From NCBI GenBank assembly GCA_026936325.1, contig JAPTHN010000001.1, forward strand, positions 129,805,138 through 129,869,137: a stretch of 64,000 bases of DNA, written 5' to 3'. Under the pieces are notes generated by a model. It was not told the origin of the DNA, made no database searches, and saw nothing but the letters and a program-made list of their open reading frames with translations. How positions within the stretch are numbered: the first letter of the stretch is position 1; each line of letters starts with the position of its first letter. Made by a program: the position numbers and the translations under genes. The stretch is from Platynereis dumerilii. Its lineage: Eukaryota; Annelida; Polychaeta; Phyllodocida; Nereididae. Below are positions 39,106 through 52,399 of the stretch, piece by piece.

Positions 39106-42100
39106 TAGAATCACAGAAAGGAACTAGATTGGGAACTCGCGGAGTAGCTGACTAGTCACTAGGTGGCAACACATGACAGCATATGTTCTGATCTGCCAAG
39201 GCTGGAAAAAGAAGTGGCAATGTAACAGCGGTCCACTTGTAGACAGGGATTACCCTACCATAAAACGGGGTTACTTTGGCGGTTCTGTACTACTTTGGCT
39301 GCCAAATGAGAAAAAGATTCAGTAACCTGTATCTCTCAAACCAATATAGATGTCAAGAAATTTCTTTTTGCACCTGCTAGAGTTACTTGTCTACTTTTTA
39401 AGTACATAAATTTTGTTTCAATATCATGATACCAGTGCTTCTTGTGAAGGCCATTCTAGGAAAAAGCAGATTTGCAAAAAAGTGTGATTTTGCAGGGAAG
39501 TGTCTACTTTGTTCTGGGTGGGTCAAGTGCAAGCTTACGCAGTGAAAACTGTGTACAATTTTTAAAGATAATATATCACAGATTCAAACTACACAGGATT
39601 TGTTTATATGTTATGCAATTTAATGAGTTTAGGGCATGGCCAATGTTACCCCAAATCTCCAAGTCAGTGTCGGGGTTACTTTGGCCACCCCTGGAAATGG
39701 CAATTGGCAATAGTTGGAACAGTTTGTAGTTAATAGCAGTCAAGGAGGTATAAACCTTGATTCGACAAACATGTGAATGACCCTGAAAATTATGTTGACT
39801 AGAGCCCGGAACCGCCGACTTTTTGCGCCGCCGCGAGCTGATTTTCCTCTAAGCTGAAGTCAGCAGGAATGTGTCAGTCCAGCAGCTGACTTTGATACAA
39901 GTAAGCTGAGCTGAAATTCCAGCTTGACGCCAATTGAAGCACTTGTGTCTATGGCTATTGTAGTCCGATTTGTAACAGAACCAATTGAACATGGGTAGAG
40001 TAGCGCGGGGCATGCAGCCCCCCTTAACTTCGAGGTGCAATTTGACCTACTTTTTGTGGTTGATTATTTACATGCTTATGTTGTCAGCAAGGGATCACTT
40101 GATTCTACCTATAACTAGTGAAACAAATGTCTACCAATTTTAATATAGGAGTTACGGCCCTTTTTGTAAAAAATATAAAATGGCCTTCTTACCCCATCCA
40201 TCGGGCAAGAATCCCCCCTATTATAATCCTATGGCAATTTTTTTTGCAAGCGCATTCAGCTTGAAAGTTATTTCTTGGGGTTCTTCTATCATTTTTAAGG
40301 CATTCTATTCACTTTTTCAGAATTTTTCTGTTCATACATTTAGTTTTTAATATTTTTTGCACTGTTTTAATTTTGGCCAGATTTTTTCGATTTTAATTAG
40401 CTATTCTATCAAGATTTAAGGTAAAGTACACATTATGAAATTGTTCCTGAAGCAGCTTCGAAGCCTCAGTGATGGGGGCCTCATGCCCCATACCACGTAG
40501 GGCCTCTCGCCCTAAACTCACATATTTTACTTTGACCTCTATATTTTGAGCTAAAACTGCAAAAAATATGATCCAAATCATATTTATGTAATAAAGTGAA
40601 GCAATGCAGATATCCATTATACTTTTAAAAATTTCCGAAGTTATTTCTGACAGCAACTTTCAAAGAATTAATCAAAGTTACATAAACCTAACCCCCTTTT
40701 TTTTGTTTCTTTAATTATTTCTATGTTTTGGTGCTGTTTGCCCTGAAAATTTGTGACGTCACCTAAAAAGCCTCTAGCTTCAATACTATCAATAAGAAAA
40801 AGCATCAAAAATGTAAGTTTAGATATAACCCTGGGGGGGCTTCTCACCTAACCCGGGCTTTTTGCCCCGACCCACTCTAATTGCAATTGAGAGGGACTGA
40901 GCTTCTACATGTTCTATGTGTTATGATGGCAATTTAGTCTGATTGCAATCCTCTGACACCTTTGATACAAGTGAGCCAATTACTCTGAAATGATGTTATG
41001 GGTTATCATGGTGTTTAATTACAGTCCTAGCCTGACTATTGAACAAAATGTTTCTTTCTTCTTCTTTTTTCAGAAGCTAGTCTGACAATTGAAAACCATT
41101 TTTTAAAGAACCCTAGAAAAAAAAATGCCGCCCTTCTCCTAAGGGAACTTTACGTAGACTAATTTTCTGGTAGAGTGTTGTTGTTAAATTCTAACTCTAT
41201 TTCAATTAGACTTCTGTCAGATATAGGCTTGTCATCCCATAATTTAATTAATCGAGCTAATAAACCAGACCTAATTAGCACTTTGTGTTGAATTAATATT
41301 TTTAGAAAAATAAAAGATTTTTTCCTGCACAATTAACATAGCTGTACAATGTACATCTAAGAGAAATTTCATGAAACTGCGCTTCAAGTGAGCCGACTAA
41401 AGTCAGCTACAGTTACAGCCAACAAATTTCAGCTAGCTGAGAAAGTCAGCCATGATTTCTTCAAGTCAGCTGACAAAAGTTAGCTGACATGTTGACTGCC
41501 ATAGATGCTAAACAAATACCATAAATGGTCCAATGCAATAATTCCAATTTGTGTCATTTAACAAGCATAACATTACGATGTTGTACTGGCTTCCAGGGAA
41601 GCTGTGAACCACCGTAGACATATGATTTCATCCAAAAAAGCATTAGACAAAGTTATTTCATATTGGACTATTTTTTATGGTGTTTTTCAACATAATGATA
41701 CATTGGTGAATTACGCAAAAAAAATTAGAATAGAAATCTAAAATGTCTCATCTAATGATATCTTACATTATTGTGACCTAAAAACTGGGGTATGTTCACA
41801 CTATGTCATTCTGAATTAGGAGGCAGCAGTACATAGACTGTGGTTCATGTATCAATACTTAATTTTTGTTCAGAATCCGCGAATGAGTCATAATTCATTC
41901 TAGATTGCAAAAATACATTCCTCGGCTAGTTGGGTGGCCAAAATAACATAACTGATTAAATTCTACTGCGGTACATGGTATTACATGTTCAAAATCTAAG
42001 GCGGCCAAAGTTACCCCAACTCCGGGGTTACTTTGGCCGACCCTTTAATTACGTAATAAAACATAGAACCATCATAGATTTTGGAAAGCTTTTCGACAGA

Positions 42101-45100
42101 TGGAAACCTCAATGTACAGGCTGTGTTATTGCACAAAACTGTTGATATTCAGAGATTTTTTTGCTACGTCCTAGAATGGCCATTTATGGCTGAATAAAAC
42201 TTCACTGATGACACCCAGCCGAATGAATACATATAAATGTATGATATATTGGTAGTGTAAGTGATTTTCTCAGCAAAGCATTTAAATTCATGGCTTGAGA
42301 ACTTTAATATATCTTGCGATTTAAAGCTGGTTCAAGTTGGGCATGGGGGACAAAATGGCCCAAAATTATGTGGTGTCCATGCAAGACACACAAAGAATCA
42401 TTGTTATATAAAATTCACCAGCTGTTATTCAGAAGTGAATTATATCGTAAATTGTTGTTCAGATTTTCATTAATACAATTTTCAATCCTTTTCGTCAAAG
42501 TTAAAACGCAAATAACATTAAATAGGGGTGCAAGTAGCCTACCTGCTTTGCTGAGAAAATCACTTACACTACCAATATATATTGAGGTTTCCATCTGTCG
42601 AAAAGCTTTCCAAAATCTATGATGGTTCTATGTTTTATTACGTAATTAAAGGGTCGGCCAAAGTAACCCCGGAGTTGGGGTAACTTTGGCCGCCTTAGAT
42701 TTTGAACATGTAATACCATGTACCGCAGTAGAATTTAATCAGTTATGTTATTTTGGCCACCCAACTAGCCGAGGAATGTATTTTTGCAATCTAGAATGAA
42801 TTATGACTCATTCGCGGATTCTGAACAAAAATTAAGTATTGATACATGAACCACAGTCTATGTACTGCTGCCTCCTAATTCAGAATGACATAGTGTGAAC
42901 ATACCCCAGTTTTTAGGTCACAATAATGTAAGATATCATTAGATGAGACATTTTAGATTTCTATTCTAATTTTTTTTGCGTAATTCACCAATGTATCATT
43001 ATGTTGAAAAACACCATAAAAAATAGTCCAATATGAAATAACTTTGTCTAATGCTTTTTTGGATGAAATCATATGTCTACGGTGGTTCACAGCTTCCCTG
43101 GAAGCCAGTACAACATCGTAATGTTATGCTTGTTAAATGACACAAATTGGAATTATTGCATTGGACCATTTATGGTATTTGTTTAGCATCTATGGCAGTC
43201 AACATGTCAGCTAACTTTTGTCAGCTGACTTGAAGAAATCATGGCTGACTTTCTCAGCTAGCTGAAATTTGTTGGCTGTAACTGTAGCTGACTTTAGTCG
43301 GCTCACTTGAAGCGCAGTTTCATGAAATTTCTCTTAGATGTACATTGTACAGCTATGTTAATTGTGCAGGAAAAAATCTTTTATTTTTCTAAAAATATTA
43401 ATTCAACACAAAGTGCTAATTAGGTCTGGTTTATTAGCTCGATTAATTAAATTATGGGATGACAAGCCTATATCTGACAGAAGTCTAATTGAAATAGAGT
43501 TAGAATTTAACAACAACACTCTACCAGAAAATTAGTCTACGTAAAGTTCCCTTAGGAGAAGGGCGGCATTTTTTTTTCTAGGGTTCTTTAAAAAATGGTT
43601 TTCAATTGTCAGACTAGCTTCTGAAAAAAGAAGAAGAAAGAAACATTTTGTTCAATAGTCAGGCTAGGACTGTAATTAAACACCATGATAACCCATAACA
43701 TCATTTCAGAGTAATTGGCTCACTTGTATCAAAGGTGTCAGAGGATTGCAATCAGACTAAATTGCCATCATAACACATAGAACATGTAGAAGCTCAGTCC
43801 CTCTCAATTGCAATTAGAGTGGGTCGGGGCAAAAAGCCCGGGTTAGGTGAGAAGCCCCCCCAGGGTTATATCTAAACTTACATTTTTGATGCTTTTTCTT
43901 ATTGATAGTATTGAAGCTAGAGGCTTTTTAGGTGACGTCACAAATTTTCAGGGCAAACAGCACCAAAACATAGAAATAATTAAAGAAACAAAAAAAAGGG
44001 GGTTAGGTTTATGTAACTTTGATTAATTCTTTGAAAGTTGCTGTCAGAAATAACTTCGGAAATTTTTAAAAGTATAATGGATATCTGCATTGCTTCACTT
44101 TATTACATAAATATGATTTGGATCATATTTTTTGCAGTTTTAGCTCAAAATATAGAGGTCAAAGTAAAATATGTGAGTTTAGGGCGAGAGGCCCTACGTG
44201 GTATGGGGCATGAGGCCCCCTTCACTGAGGCTTCGAAGCTGCTTCAGGAACAATTTCATAATGTGTACTTTACCTTAAATCTTGATAGAATAGCTAATTA
44301 AAATCGAAAAAATCTGGCCAAAATTAAAACAGTGCAAAAAATATTAAAAACTAAATGTATGAACAGAAAAATTCTGAAAAAGTGAATAGAATGCCTTAAA
44401 AATGATAGAAGAACCCCAAGAAATAACTTTCAAGCTGAATGCGCTTGCAAAAAAAATTGCCATAGGATTATAATAGGGGGGATTCTTGCCCGATGGATGG
44501 GGTAAGAAGGCCATTTTATATTTTTTACAAAAAGGGCCGTAACTCCTATATTAAAATTGGTAGACATTTGTTTCACTAGTTATAGGTAGAATCAAGTGAT
44601 CCCTTGCTGACAACATAAGCATGTAAATAATCAACCACAAAAAGTAGGTCAAATTGCACCTCGAAGTTAAGGGGGGCTGCATGCCCCGCGCTACTCTACC
44701 CATGTTCAATTGGTTCTGTTACAAATCGGACTACAATAGCCATAGACACAAGTGCTTCAATTGGCGTCAAGCTGGAATTTCAGCTCAGCTTACTTGTATC
44801 AAAGTCAGCTGCTGGACTGACACATTCCTGCTGACTTCAGCTTAGAGGAAAATCAGCTCGCGGCGGCGCAAAAAGTCGGCGGTTCCGGGCTCTAGTCAAC
44901 ATAATTTTCAGGGTCATTCACATGTTTGTCGAATCAAGGTTTATACCTCCTTGACTGCTATTAACTACAAACTGTTCCAACTATTGCCAATTGCCATTTC
45001 CAGGGGTGGCCAAAGTAACCCCGACACTGACTTGGAGATTTGGGGTAACATTGGCCATGCCCTAAACTCATTAAATTGCATAACATATAAACAAATCCTG

Positions 45101-45588
45101 TGTAGTTTGAATCTGTGATATATTATCTTTAAAAATTGTACACAGTTTTCACTGCGTAAGCTTGCACTTGACCCACCCAGAACAAAGTAGACACTTCCCT
45201 GCAAAATCACACTTTTTTGCAAATCTGCTTTTTCCTAGAATGGCCTTCACAAGAAGCACTGGTATCATGATATTGAAACAAAATTTATGTACTTAAAAAG
45301 TAGACAAGTAACTCTAGCAGGTGCAAAAAGAAATTTCTTGACATCTATATTGGTTTGAGAGATACAGGTTACTGAATCTTTTTCTCATTTGGCAGCCAAA
45401 GTAGTACAGAACCGCCAAAGTAACCCCGTTTTATGGTAGGGTAATCCCTGTCTACAAGTGGACCGCTGTTACATTGCCACTTCTTTTTCCAGCCTTGGCA
45501 GATCAGAACATATGCTGTCATGTGTTGCCACCTAGTGACTAGTCAGCTACTCCGCGAGTTCCCAATCTAGTTCCTTTCTGTGATTCTA
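39106..45588. repeat. Giant near-perfect palindrome
   Basis: Arms 39106-42113 and 42581-45588 are 3,008 bp each. Mirrored landmarks always sum to 84694, so there is no net indel between them. I saw one clear substitution (in GCCTCAGTGATGG, near 40468, versus GTGAAGG mirrored). The inner parts continue for ~37 bp, but the left arm has 130 extra bases (42114-42243). About 260 bp separate the arms. Inside the arms, TACCCTACCATAAAACGGGG and GGGTTACTTTGGC words recur (39251, 39672, 42003-42040 and mirrors), as do GTCAGCTGAC words (39850-39930, 41385-41490). No plausible protein is encoded, and mirrored short frames are not conserved proteins. It could be an element with enormous inverted ends, an inverted duplication or an assembly fold-back. 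Confidence 0.85.
42114..42500 (+). mobile_element. A-family-like fragment at the palindrome centre
   Basis: CTACGTCCTAGAATGGCC at 42169 and the following GCTGAATAAAACTTC resemble the left end of element A (about 47705-47755). A later block with TGTGGTGTCCATGCA (42371) resembles 47900-47915. Most of this segment lies in the unpaired spacer and in the 130 bases unique to the left arm. Confidence 0.5.
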
Positions 45589-46643
45589 CAGACAAGCAGG
45601 GAGTAGGCCTACTGCTTTCTGCGTTCTGATTGGTCTAGAAAACAATCAAATTGACGTCACTGATTGACAAAAGTTTTGTGACGTAACTCACTACGTGCCT
45701 AAGGTCATAATTGACCATGGAGCCCAGATTGCGAGCTGTTGCGAGCGGTCCACATCATTTCAGTCTGAGGAACTCACACGATTTTGTCTGGAAGAAACCG
45801 GGGCTGTTTCTGAGTGTGCTGATGGCCTTGTCTACTTCCTTAGAGAATGTGATTGCCGAGTCAGATTCTGGTATACATCAATGTTGAATAGAAATTTTGT
45901 GAATGTGCAATGAAACTATATTTCTTGGAACAGCAATGCTGTAGCATACAAAATCAACTTTTGTGCCAGGTGGCAGCAGCATTCTGTTCTCATTTTCACC
46001 AAACTGGGATAATCCGATTGGTGGTTGTCTTCTCATAACTTCTTCTAAACTCAGCATTACATGAAGATGTATGATTTTAATGTGGCTGAGTTTCCTTGGT
46101 CCAGGGTTCTTTTTTTCTTGGGTTGTTCATAATCCAAGGTTGGTATTCATTCGATGCCAAAGTCCTCTACTCACAACTGAAGGTTTCCAGCTATTTTTAG
46201 GAGAGTACACACAACTGACCTTTTATGTTCGAGGTTGTTGTTGGAGGTGAAATTTAAATATTGGACAGTGCGCTTACTATACCTGCAGACGGTCTTCGTA
46301 CTGCAGCCTTCTGGCACATGAACATTGACAGGAGGCCTATGGCAATGTATCTGTACCAGATCTTCGGTGGGGTGTTTGCTTTTCTGATGGCCTTTTGTTC
46401 AAAATCCGACCCCATGGGCGCCCCTTAATTGTTTCGGTTGATAGAACTCCTTGTTGAATGTAAAATAGGCCCTATGTGGTATTCAAACATAAGTCCAACA
46501 GTTGTAACACATCATTGGCTTGTAGGCTTGTCTCTTGTCTCGGAGAGATATTCTCCTGCAATTTGACTCTGACTATCTGTAAGGCCTTGTTAATCGGAAT
46601 ACTTGCGAAGGTGCAGCTACCTCAAATGACAAGTGTTTGTAAA
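45589..46643. other. Unassigned region with CCAAT and CRE-like words
   Basis: CTGATTGGTCTAG (45627), TTGACGTCACTG (45651) and GTGACGTAAC (45679) precede a 57-codon frame from ATG at 45717. Similar sequence at 48990-49060 inside element A argues that this is repeat-derived, not a gene promoter. No supported exon. Confidence 0.35.
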
Positions 46644-46741
46644 GGTTATTCACCACGGGAGAGGGAATATGTGATTTATCACCCAAGGCCTTTAGGCCGA
46701 GGTGTGATAAACACATATTCCTGATCCCATGGTGTATAACC
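46644..46741. mobile_element. Stem-loop element
   Basis: Arms of about 40 bp (GGTTATTCACCACGGGAGAG ... and inverse ending GGTGTATAACC), with GGAATATGTG/CACATATTCC inside and a loop CAAGGCCTTTAGGCCGAGG. It belongs to the same design class as 26167, 58292 and 59953. Confidence 0.7.
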
Positions 46742-47011
46742 GGCTTATACCATGAGACAAAGACTCAAACGTCAAACATGAGAGGATAATTGGACAACAA
46801 AGAATATGGGAATTATTCCCTGACAATACTGGCATGTGATTGGATCACAGAGGTGTCGAATGGTATAAACACTGTTGTTGAACTTTGAAGTCTTTAATTT
46901 TGTGAGCAAAATCTAAATTGTTTTTTATGTGGTGGACAGCAAGGCTGCTTCATAGGTGAAGCATGTAATATAATACTTGAAACAATTGGCTAGAGTGGGT
47001 TTTTCTTGTTA

Positions 47012-47301
47012 GGGGACGGCCATCTAATTTCCATGGGGGGGGGCCTTGGAGTTTTCCTTGGTGGGAAATTATTTATTTCACCGTAACCACGACAGTAGGC
47101 CTATTTATTTAAATAAAGAGCGTAAAGTCCCTGAATATTCATTCCTAAATCAAGGAATGGCTTATTAAGAAATACCCAACCAGAAATTATTTATTTCATG
47201 ACTGCCCCAAAAAAAGTATTTATTTCACCAAAACTGAGAAAAAAATTATTTATAAAAAAAACTCCAAAGCCCCCCCCCCCCAATATTAAATGGTAACTCC
47301 C
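47012..47301. mobile_element. G-tract MITE R
   Basis: Left end GGGGACGGCCATCTAATTTC, then a G-run and CTTGGAGTTTT. The right end mirrors it (GGGAGTTACCATTTAATATT, G-run, CTTTGGAGTTTT). The interior repeats AATTATTTATTTCA. Flanks are TTA left and TTG right. Same layout as Q but a different sequence. Confidence 0.7.
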
Positions 47302-47534
47302 TTGGACTTTGGGGAGTCTAAAGGAAACTTCGGGGTCTCAGAGGTGGTGGAATACAGTTGTTGCCATACTCTCTGGGTTATTCTGTTGTTCTCCTTCCGA
47401 ACCTTCATCAACTTGACCAGTTTAGCTTTAAATTTGTTGGTGGGATCAGATATAAATAATCTATTATATCAAAATGATAACGTAGACCTTTATCTATCTC
47501 AAGTTATACTAAATGTCAAACATGATTCCCTGCA

Positions 47535-47568
47535 GTTATATCTATCTATTTGTCTATCTATCTATCTT

Positions 47569-47650
<82 letters not shown>
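47535..47650 (+). repeat. (CTAT)n microsatellite
   Basis: About 25 uninterrupted or nearly uninterrupted CTAT units, ending 24 bp before the left side of element A. Confidence 0.95.
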
Positions 47651-47983
47651 GTAAACTGTAGGCCTAAGCCATGTTTAAGAGCCAGAATTTACTGTCATGA
47701 CTTTTTGTATTACGTCTTAGAATGGCAATTTAAAGCTGAATAAAACTCTTCTGATGATATCTATTCAAACGACAATTTGACTCATTGGTAGGGGAATTAA
47801 TTGCCTCGATGTATACGCCATATTCATGGCACAGGTATTTTTATTTTTCAATTCATAGCTTCATCAAGATAGAGAAGGTGGACAAATAGACAAAATATTG
47901 TGGTGTCCACGAAATAACAACTGTTATACGAGATTCAGGGGTTGTTGTTACAGGTGATTTCATTAGTACGCGATTCTTAGGTT

Positions 47984-48960
47984 CACTGTAAAATCGGAGG
48001 CACTGATTCAGCTCAATTGATTGAGTGAGATGGTTGCACAAGTTGATTGAGCTAACCTAGTTTAATGTTTTAAGCTGAGATAACTCAAAATACCGTGCTG
48101 AGATAGCTCAAAATACTAAGCTATGTAGACTAAGGTATTCAAGCTGAGAAAACTCAAAACAATGAGCTGTGTTGACTTACAGCTCAAAATATTGAGTTTT
48201 GTTGACTTATTGATCCAAGCTGACACAACTCAAAATTTTGAGCTGTGTTGACTTATTATTAGTTGTTTTTGATTTATATTTGTTTGACCTGTCTTATAAA
48301 GTTATTTATGAATATGGGCTGTAATCCCAAAATATTGTTTGATCTCTCAAGGGGATCCACCTGATCCAGTATGCTTCATTTTAGCACACCATGGACAGGC
48401 CCAAGATGCATTCAACACAGACCATTGCATCACAAGCAGATTTAACAATTAATTTCTTGTGAATAAATCCCAATGGCCTGTGGCTCATCTGAGTTGGTAT
48501 ACAGTGCTAGAAGCCTATATTTGAACACACTCTGACTTGGAAATGTTGGTTGACGTGTGAAAGCATGCATCTAATTACTCCCACAAATTAATTTAAGAGA
48601 GATAAAAATAAGAAAGTAACCAGGTAAAGTGGTGTGCTACTAATTTTTTCTCTGGGATAGTGTAATATAAATGTTCTTTTTTCTTGTAAGTAAATAATTA
48701 TTTAAAACTAAATGCAGTCTTATGAGAAGTGCTTGTTATAGATGGCGCTATATGTGGCATGACTGAGATGTCAAGGTATCTGCAACAACTGAAGCTTTCA
48801 TGTTTTCACAGATTAATGTTATGATTTGTTTGGACAACTTACAGCATTGAGCTATCATACCTTGACAACTTGCAGGATTGAGCTATCATAGCTTGAAAAT
48901 TATTAACATTCTCAGACAGCTCAAATTATTGCTTCAACACAGTTTTCAAATTTTACAGTG
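47984..48960. mobile_element. CACTA-like element E
   Basis: 977 bp starting CACTGTAAAAT and ending in its inverse, flanked by TT on both sides. CACTG ends with a 2-bp duplication fit EnSpm/CACTA. The left third repeats AAGCTGAGATAACTCAAAA and TTGAGCTGTGTTGACT in both orientations. The right end carries ATTGAGCTATCATACCTTG twice. No transposase was found. Inserted in A. Confidence 0.75.
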
Positions 48961-49469
48961 TTCTAGACACCAAATACATGACATTTTTAGTTAATCCGAT
49001 TGGTTTAGAAACAACAGAACGTCACACTTTTGATTTATCAAACGTAGTAAGTACTGGCTTAGCATTGATTCCTCACAGCCAAGTGTGAATGACAAGAATC
49101 GCATGGTAATGAAACTGCCTGTAAGCCATAAATCACAGCTTGACATACTGTTCAGATGTTTGCAAATATGATTTTTCATACTTTGGTTCATCAGTTGAAA
49201 GCGAATTACACAAATATGAGTAGAAGTTGCCCATCCACTTTGGTGTCCACATGGTTGTTACATCTTAGAACATTCAAATGCAAGGTTAATATTCTATAGC
49301 TATCACCAAAACTGCTATTGCAAGTTGTACTTTTTACACCATCTTTGTGTCCAAAATGAATTCAAGTTCTCTCTGAGTGAGGTTTCTCATGAATCTGTGA
49401 CCATAAATTGCAAATTTTTGATATTTTACGTCATAGTCACTCAAACTGAAAGAACAAATCATTAGTTCC

Positions 49470-49656
49470 TTACAGATGCTTTTTTTTTCTAGGACATGTA
49501 TTCAATAGGGAAAAGTGACATCAAACAAATTATGACATCACTTTTCCCCATTGGATAACATGTCCTGGAAAAAAATCACATTCAGTCCTTTTGTCTACAA
49601 ATATGAAAAAAAATCACATTCAGTCCTTTTGTCTACAAATATGAAATCATCTGTAA
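49470..49656. mobile_element. Hairpin MITE X, copy 2
   Basis: Same arms as copy 1 (CTAGGACATGTATTCAATAG ... GATAACATGTCCTGG). The left arm is shortened, and the right tail AAATCACATTCAGTCCTTTT is duplicated in tandem. Inserted in A. Confidence 0.8.
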
Positions 49657-51159
49657 TGCACAGTCAATCATTAGCATAAGTGCATGTATCCATGTCACAT
49701 TTACATATCTCTGCGCCATTTCAACCAATCATAGATGGTTTTGCTTTCAGTGTTATTGTGGGGGAGGAGCCTTTTTATGCAGGAAATACTTTTTGGACAA
49801 TGTTACGTCTTGGCCAAGTACCTATAACATGGAATTGCGTCTCTTACTGAAATCCACTCACCATATTTTGATCATGACCAATTTTTCTCATTATATTAAG
49901 AATAGCTCGCAGTGTTCAATACTGCACAATTCACTGGGAAAATATCCAAAAGGGGTCCATGTTACATCTTATCCTTTTGGCGTCCAATGTTACATCTTCC
50001 ACAAATGACTGCAATGCAGACTTTATTCAGACTTGACAATGTGGTTTTTCCAAGATTTTCTTTCTGGAAGAATTCCAATGCAAGAAAAGAGTGTCATTCA
50101 GTCTGTGGATTTCCTGTGAAAAGCGCATTGTGAACAACAAGGTGTCAATTTTCATATCCTCGGTGTCCACTGTTACATCTTCACTGTGGCAAAACTGGAC
50201 GAGGGTAACTGAGTTACCCTCGTCTCTAAAATAGCCTTAAATATTATGTAATGATGAAAACGAGCTTATAAGTGATTTTACAAGTTATTCAAGTGGTGTA
50301 TAACCATCATCAGGCATTCAGAATAACATGACAAGAAACAGCAAGTGCTGATTCCGGCTGTGTGACTCTGGAAATGGCTTAAAGCACCTCCTAAATGACG
50401 AGGGTAACTGCCTCTCGAGACGAGGGTAACTGTAACCATGCTTGTTGCTATGACGAGGGTAATTGCCGACTGTCACTCCAAGTTAATATCCATAAACTTA
50501 AAGTGAATAGACTGCAGGAATGTCCAGACATACCCATGTCATCACTTTTATACACTGTACATCGGCTAATGAGATAAGTTCATTTTCAAGAGGCCATAAA
50601 TTTGATGCATCATCAGATTAATACACAGGATAGGAAGGCCTCAACTATCCCTAAATATAATTGTAATGACATTGACACTGTACCCAACTGGAAGTCTATT
50701 AGCAGCGTAACTGCAGGTACACTCTCAAAACGTCCACCATGTTTACACTGTGTTTACTGTCGATTCAGAAGTTTGCAAGCACTTCTCTCGTCCTGGAGTA
50801 CCTCCTTTTAATGCTCCAGCTGTCTATTACATATATTAGAACCTACAGTCATTAATTGGACAGCTATTGCCTGTAATTCTACGGCTTTTGGGAGGTAACG
50901 CCATTAAGGACAGTAACTCATTGAATCAAAAGGTTTCTAGTGTCTAATGGCACAACCTAGTAAGTCACATTTTGGGCCAAATTGAGCTGTAAGAGTCTTA
51001 AAGTTATTTTTTGACCTCAGCTCACTTTGGCACAAAATGTGACTTACTAGGTTTTGGCTATTGGACTCTTAGGTTTTTTTGGCTGAGACATGGCTATTTT
51101 CTTTCAGTGTGGACATCATATTGTGGACAGTATTACAGTCTGTCACTTCGATACAGAAA

Positions 51160-51395
51160 AAATGAGGGCCAGTTCACTGTGAAAAATGCACTTTGTGACT
51201 CATGATAGCCAATTAAGTGTCATCGTCTCTACTTTCAACGTAGGAAAGATAGAGGCTGTTTGATTTGTCATGATTTGTCAAATTAACATTGAAAGTATTG
51301 GGTATGATCATGACAAATCATCAGCATGATGACACACGAAGTGCCATTTGCAGTGCCACAGTCCACTCTTCTTCTATATAAAAGTGACAGACTTT
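51160..51395 (-). mobile_element. MITE J, copy inside B
   Basis: Matches J at 31254 in reverse orientation, from CACTGTGAAAAATGCACTTT to GTGCCACAGTCCACTCTTC, without the extra middle block seen in the first copy. Confidence 0.75.
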
Positions 51396-51775
51396 AATCA
51401 ATTTAGGCACTCTATACCTTTGTATGCTCTTGTTATTTTATGTGAAACACTAATGTGAAGAAGAAGAGCCTTTTCTTGTCTTGTCCCTTGATATTCCTCC
51501 TAATTAATGCATTGAGGAGTACCCTTGAGTGTCAAGGTTTGAATGCCGTGCTGCAGTGATATAGTGCTCAGTGCAGCCCAGTTACAACCAGAGCAATTGT
51601 TTATAAATTAAAAAGCTTAAACAACACTGCAACGAGAGGGAGGGAATGTAGGAAGGAATTTAGGAAAGAATGAAGTGGGGTATGAAGAAGGAGAAAGAAG
51701 AAAGGAATGAAGGAAAAAAGGGGATAAAGAACGAAGATAGATTATATCTTAAAAAGATAGGTACATAGATAAATA

Positions 51776-51777
51776 AG

Positions 51778-51813
<36 letters not shown>

Positions 51814-51870
51814 TAAATAGAGTAGATAGATAGAGTAGATCGATAGTTAGTGGATAGATAGATTTTCCTT
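51776..51870 (+). repeat. (GATA)n microsatellite
   Basis: GATA units with TAGA variants, within element B. A purine-rich GGAAGG/GAAAGG stretch precedes it (51635-51735). Confidence 0.9.
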
Positions 51871-52282
51871 TGATTTTCAGAACACACACTGAGAATCGTT
51901 AAGAACACAGCATAGCGATTTGACTTAAAACAGCGCTTCCTACTCTTTAAAATATTAAAATGAAAGTTTGCACACATCCAGTAGTTGTCATCAGGTATAT
52001 TCATGACAACTATCATATCTCTAAGTGCAATACTGTTGTGTCAAACTAAATCGTCGGGACTACTGTGCAATATTCGAGTCACAAAATTTCAAGATCCCAT
52101 GATCATTAATTTCAATAACTTTGCTTTTCTTTCGACAATATTATTTGATAAGTCATAAAGTTTACCATTTTACTTGCTTAGTAGGATGGGAAAAAGGGAT
52201 AATTGTGTGACTCAACCACAATTAAAGATGATCAATTTAATGCAATTTAAGTGTCAATGTTGTCCAGCTCCCTACAGAAGCT

Positions 52283-52399
52283 ATATCCCTGTCAGCATGC
52301 CTCGGCGGTCCAACGTTGGCCCAGTGTCAGTCCGATGTCAGCAGCGACGGACCCGCTTCGGGCCGACGTTGGACCGCCGAGGCATGCTGATAGGGATAT
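52283..52399. mobile_element. Hairpin element S, copy 2
   Basis: Arms identical in core to copy 1 at 3221 (CAGCATGCCTCGGCGGTCCA and inverse), with a diverged centre. Inserted in B. Confidence 0.75.
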